Source: Actinomycetales bacterium
GTDB taxonomy: Bacteria > Actinomycetota > Actinomycetes > Mycobacteriales > Mycobacteriaceae
Direction of reading: 5' to 3'
Assembly (NCBI GenBank): GCA_012841845.1
Contig: DUTZ01000417.1
Location: 1 to 6,640, forward strand
DNA length: 6,640 nt
The position numbers were made by a program, and so were the translations under genes. Shown one piece after another: positions 5,104 to 6,640 of this stretch. The notes under the pieces were generated by a model. The model was not told where the DNA came from and made no database searches. It saw nothing but the letters and a program-made list of their open reading frames with translations. Numbering within the stretch: the first letter of the stretch is position 1; each line of letters opens with the position of its first letter.

Positions 5104-5979
5104 ATGACCGACCAGTTCGATCGAGACCGGTTCGCGACCGCCTTGTCGTCCGTGGACGACTGGCCGGTGGACCACGTGTCGGCGGCGGTGGTGGGCCCCG
5201 AGGGGGTCCTGGCCTCGACGGGTGACGAGGACCGCGTCTACCGACTGGCGTCGGTCACCAAGCCGCTCGTCGCGGTGGCGGCGCTGCTCGCCGTGGAGGA
5301 GGAGGCCATCGGGCTCGACGACCCGGCCGGCCCCGAGGGCTCCACCGTCCGGCACCTCCTCGCCCACGCCTCCGGGCTGGACTTCGCCGACCGCGAGAAG
5401 GTCCGCACGGAGCCGGAGAAGCGACGCATCTACTCCTCCGCGGGGTTCGAGGTGCTCGCCGACCACATCGCCGAGGCCACCGGGATCGCCTTCCCCGACT
5501 ACCTGGCCGAGGCGGTGTGCGCGCCGCTCGGCATGGGCTCGACCACGCTGGAGGGCTCCGCCGGGCACGGTGCGTCCGGCAGCCTGGCGGACCTGGCGGA
5601 GTTCGCGCGGGAACTCGTGGCGCCGCGGCTCCTCGCCCCGGAGACGCTCGAGGAGGCGGTGTCCGAACAGTTCCCCGGCCTCGACGGGATCGTGCCCGGG
5701 TACGGCATGCAGAAGCCCTGCCCGTGGGGTCTGGGATTCGAGCTGCGCGACGCCAAGCACCCGCACTGGACGGGGCAGCACAACTCCCCGGCGACCTTCG
5801 GCCACTTCGGCCAGTCCGGGACGCTGCTGTGGGTGGAGCCGGAGATCGAGACCGCGCTCGTCGTGCTCACCGACCGCGACTTCGGCGACTGGGCCAAGCC
5901 GCTCTGGCCCGAGCTGTCGGACCGGGTCGTCGACGCCGCCACCCGCCGCTCCCGCGACGAGGACGCGCTGGGCGGCTGA
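5104..5979 (+). CDS. Serine hydrolase, beta-lactamase/class C (PF00144-type) family
   Basis: A 291-residue protein with the penicillin-binding/beta-lactamase fold. The first motif SVTK (50-53) supplies the nucleophile S50 and the base K53. The second motif is YSS (Y110) in place of the classical YxN. The third is HFGQSGT (234-240), corresponding to H/K-x-G. TVRHLLAHASGLDF (81-94) and YLAEAVCAPLGMGSTT (133-148) are typical for the family, which includes esterases, D-amino-acid peptidases and beta-lactamases. There is no signal peptide or membrane segment, so it is probably cytosolic, which argues against a role as a periplasmic beta-lactamase and for an esterase or amidase role (inference). 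It is shorter than the usual 350-400 residues of class C enzymes. The start at 5104 has a strong GGGAGG upstream; the frame is open far leftward, but that part is antisense to the HSL hydrolase. A hairpin terminator follows 21 bp after the stop. Confidence 0.9.
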   Translation: MTDQFDRDRFATALSSVDDWPVDHVSAAVVGPEGVLASTGDEDRVYRLASVTKPLVAVAALLAVEEEAIGLDDPAGPEGSTVRHLLAHASGLDFADREKVRTEPEKRRIYSSAGFEVLADHIAEATGIAFPDYLAEAVCAPLGMGSTTLEGSAGHGASGSLADLAEFARELVAPRLLAPETLEEAVSEQFPGLDGIVPGYGMQKPCPWGLGFELRDAKHPHWTGQHNSPATFGHFGQSGTLLWVEPEIETALVVLTDRDFGDWAKPLWPELSDRVVDAATRRSRDEDALGG

Positions 5980-6000
5980 GTCCCGCTGCGAGGAGCCGAC

Positions 6001-6026
6001 ACGCCGGGGGAGGCTTCCCCCGGCGT
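6001..6026 (+). terminator. Hairpin terminator after the serine hydrolase
   Basis: ACGCCGGGGGA (6001-6011) and TCCCCCGGCGT (6016-6026) form a perfect 11-bp stem with the loop GGCT. It starts 21 bp after the stop codon and has no clear U-tract. It separates the hydrolase from the DUF3145 transcription unit. Confidence 0.75.
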
Positions 6027-6186
6027 AATCACGCTGCTGTAACTTTGCTGAGAATCCAGAAGTGTCTCTGGTGAGCAACCGTCACTTGAGGCACACTGGT
6101 ACTCGATAACCACATAAGCATCATCGTTCACGCGATTTCACGAGGTCGTTGGGGAAGACGTCCCTCAGTGAGTCGGGAGTGAAGCG
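6027..6186 (+). promoter_or_regulatory. AT-richer leader/promoter region of the DUF3145 gene
   Basis: This stretch is clearly less GC-rich than the rest of the window. TAACTT (6040-6045) fits TANNNT and would give a leader of about 135 nt; a second possibility is TTGAGG (6086-6091) with TAACCA (6107-6112), whose spacing is short. A nested inverted repeat lies between them: TTGCT (6045-6049) with AGCAA (6074-6078), and inside it CCAGA (6056-6060) with TCTGG (6067-6071). The ribosome binding site is GGGAG (6175-6179). I cannot decide which promoter is real, and I see no small gene here. Confidence 0.35.
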
Positions 6187-6640
6187 ATGTCTGACATGAA
6201 CCCCTTCGCGGATACGACGACGGGCGTGGTCTTCATCCACGCCGCGCCGACCGCGTTGTGCCCCCACGTCGAGTGGGCTCTCGCGAGCACGCTCGACGCG
6301 ACCTCCGCCATGCGGTGGGAGGACCAGCCGGCCCAGCCCGGCGCCCGCAAGGCGGTCGTCGACTGGATCGGCCCCGTCGGCACCGGCGCCCGCCTGGCCG
6401 AGTCCCTCGCCAAGTGGTCGATGCTCGCCTTCGAGGTGACCGAGGACCCGAGCGACCTCGTCGACGGCGAGCGCTTCTCCCACACCCCCGAACTCGGCAT
6501 GTGGCGCGGCCAGACCGGCGCCAGCGGCGACGTGGTGGTGGGGGAGAACCGCCTGCGCCACCTCATGGCCGCGGGCCCCGCCGCCTTCCACGCCGCCATG
6601 GAGGAGGAGCTCGGCGCCGCCTGGGACCGCGCCCTCGAGC
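6187..6640 (+). CDS. DUF3145 family protein (3' end outside window)
   Basis: The first 151 residues are present. The family is about 165-170 residues and actinobacterial, so probably only a short C-terminal piece is missing. Recognisable conserved parts are GVVFIHAAPTALCPHVEWAL (13-32), DWIGPVGTGARLAESL (59-74), FEVTEDPS (82-89), the segment GERFSHTPELGMWRGQTGASGDVVV (94-118) and the C-terminal EEELGAAWDRALE. Its function is unknown; I recall it next to fatty-acid synthase (fab) genes in Streptomyces, which would suggest a link to lipid synthesis, but nothing in this window tests that. It looks like a soluble cytosolic protein with no signal peptide or membrane segment. The ATG at 6187 is preferred, 7 bp after GGGAG; Met4 (6196) is an alternative. 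Confidence 0.88.
   Translation, partial: MSDMNPFADTTTGVVFIHAAPTALCPHVEWALASTLDATSAMRWEDQPAQPGARKAVVDWIGPVGTGARLAESLAKWSMLAFEVTEDPSDLVDGERFSHTPELGMWRGQTGASGDVVVGENRLRHLMAAGPAAFHAAMEEELGAAWDRALE

Noticed and set aside
4972..6078. N-terminal extension of the HSL hydrolase frame on the minus strand
   Set aside because: It is antisense to the serine hydrolase and shows no family similarity; the HSL protein begins near 4962.
6121..6599. Minus-strand open frames opposite the DUF3145 gene
   Set aside because: They are shadows of the DUF3145 coding strand without recognisable domains.

Overview
This is a very GC-rich chromosomal window from an actinobacterium, with GC strongly favoured at third codon positions. 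The start of the window carries the C-terminal end of DnaG primase followed by a tRNA-Asn gene, and the end carries a DUF3145 protein, a family known from actinobacteria. The dnaG/tRNA-Asn pairing and the TANNNT-type -10 elements fit the Mycobacteriales (for example a Dietzia- or Gordonia-like organism), but the genus is a guess. No mobile-element, phage or CRISPR signal is visible.

Layout, left to right: the end of dnaG (+); a promoter and leader hairpin, then tRNA-Asn(GTT); a perfect 18-bp hairpin acting as a shared terminator with nagB (-, glucosamine-6-phosphate deaminase); a divergent regulatory region with a spaced inverted repeat; a type-B carboxylesterase (+); an extended -10 promoter and a CAT-anticodon tRNA, probably tRNA-Ile2; a regulatory region with three 11-bp-phased direct repeats in front of a very acidic PepSY lipoprotein (+); an HSL-family alpha/beta hydrolase (-), convergent with it; a divergent beta-lactamase-fold serine hydrolase (+) with a hairpin terminator; a 207-bp relatively AT-rich leader region; and the start of a DUF3145 gene (+), cut by the window end.

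Most genes here are single transcription units, not an operon: neighbours are divergent or convergent, or are separated by tRNAs and hairpins. Functions are housekeeping (replication priming, two tRNAs), amino-sugar catabolism (NagB), three unrelated serine hydrolases of unknown substrate, and one envelope lipoprotein. I see no undescribed multi-gene system. The most interesting signals are regulatory: the PhoP-box-like direct repeats at the PepSY promoter, the inverted repeat between nagB and the carboxylesterase, and hairpins that begin at the predicted transcription start of both tRNA genes.
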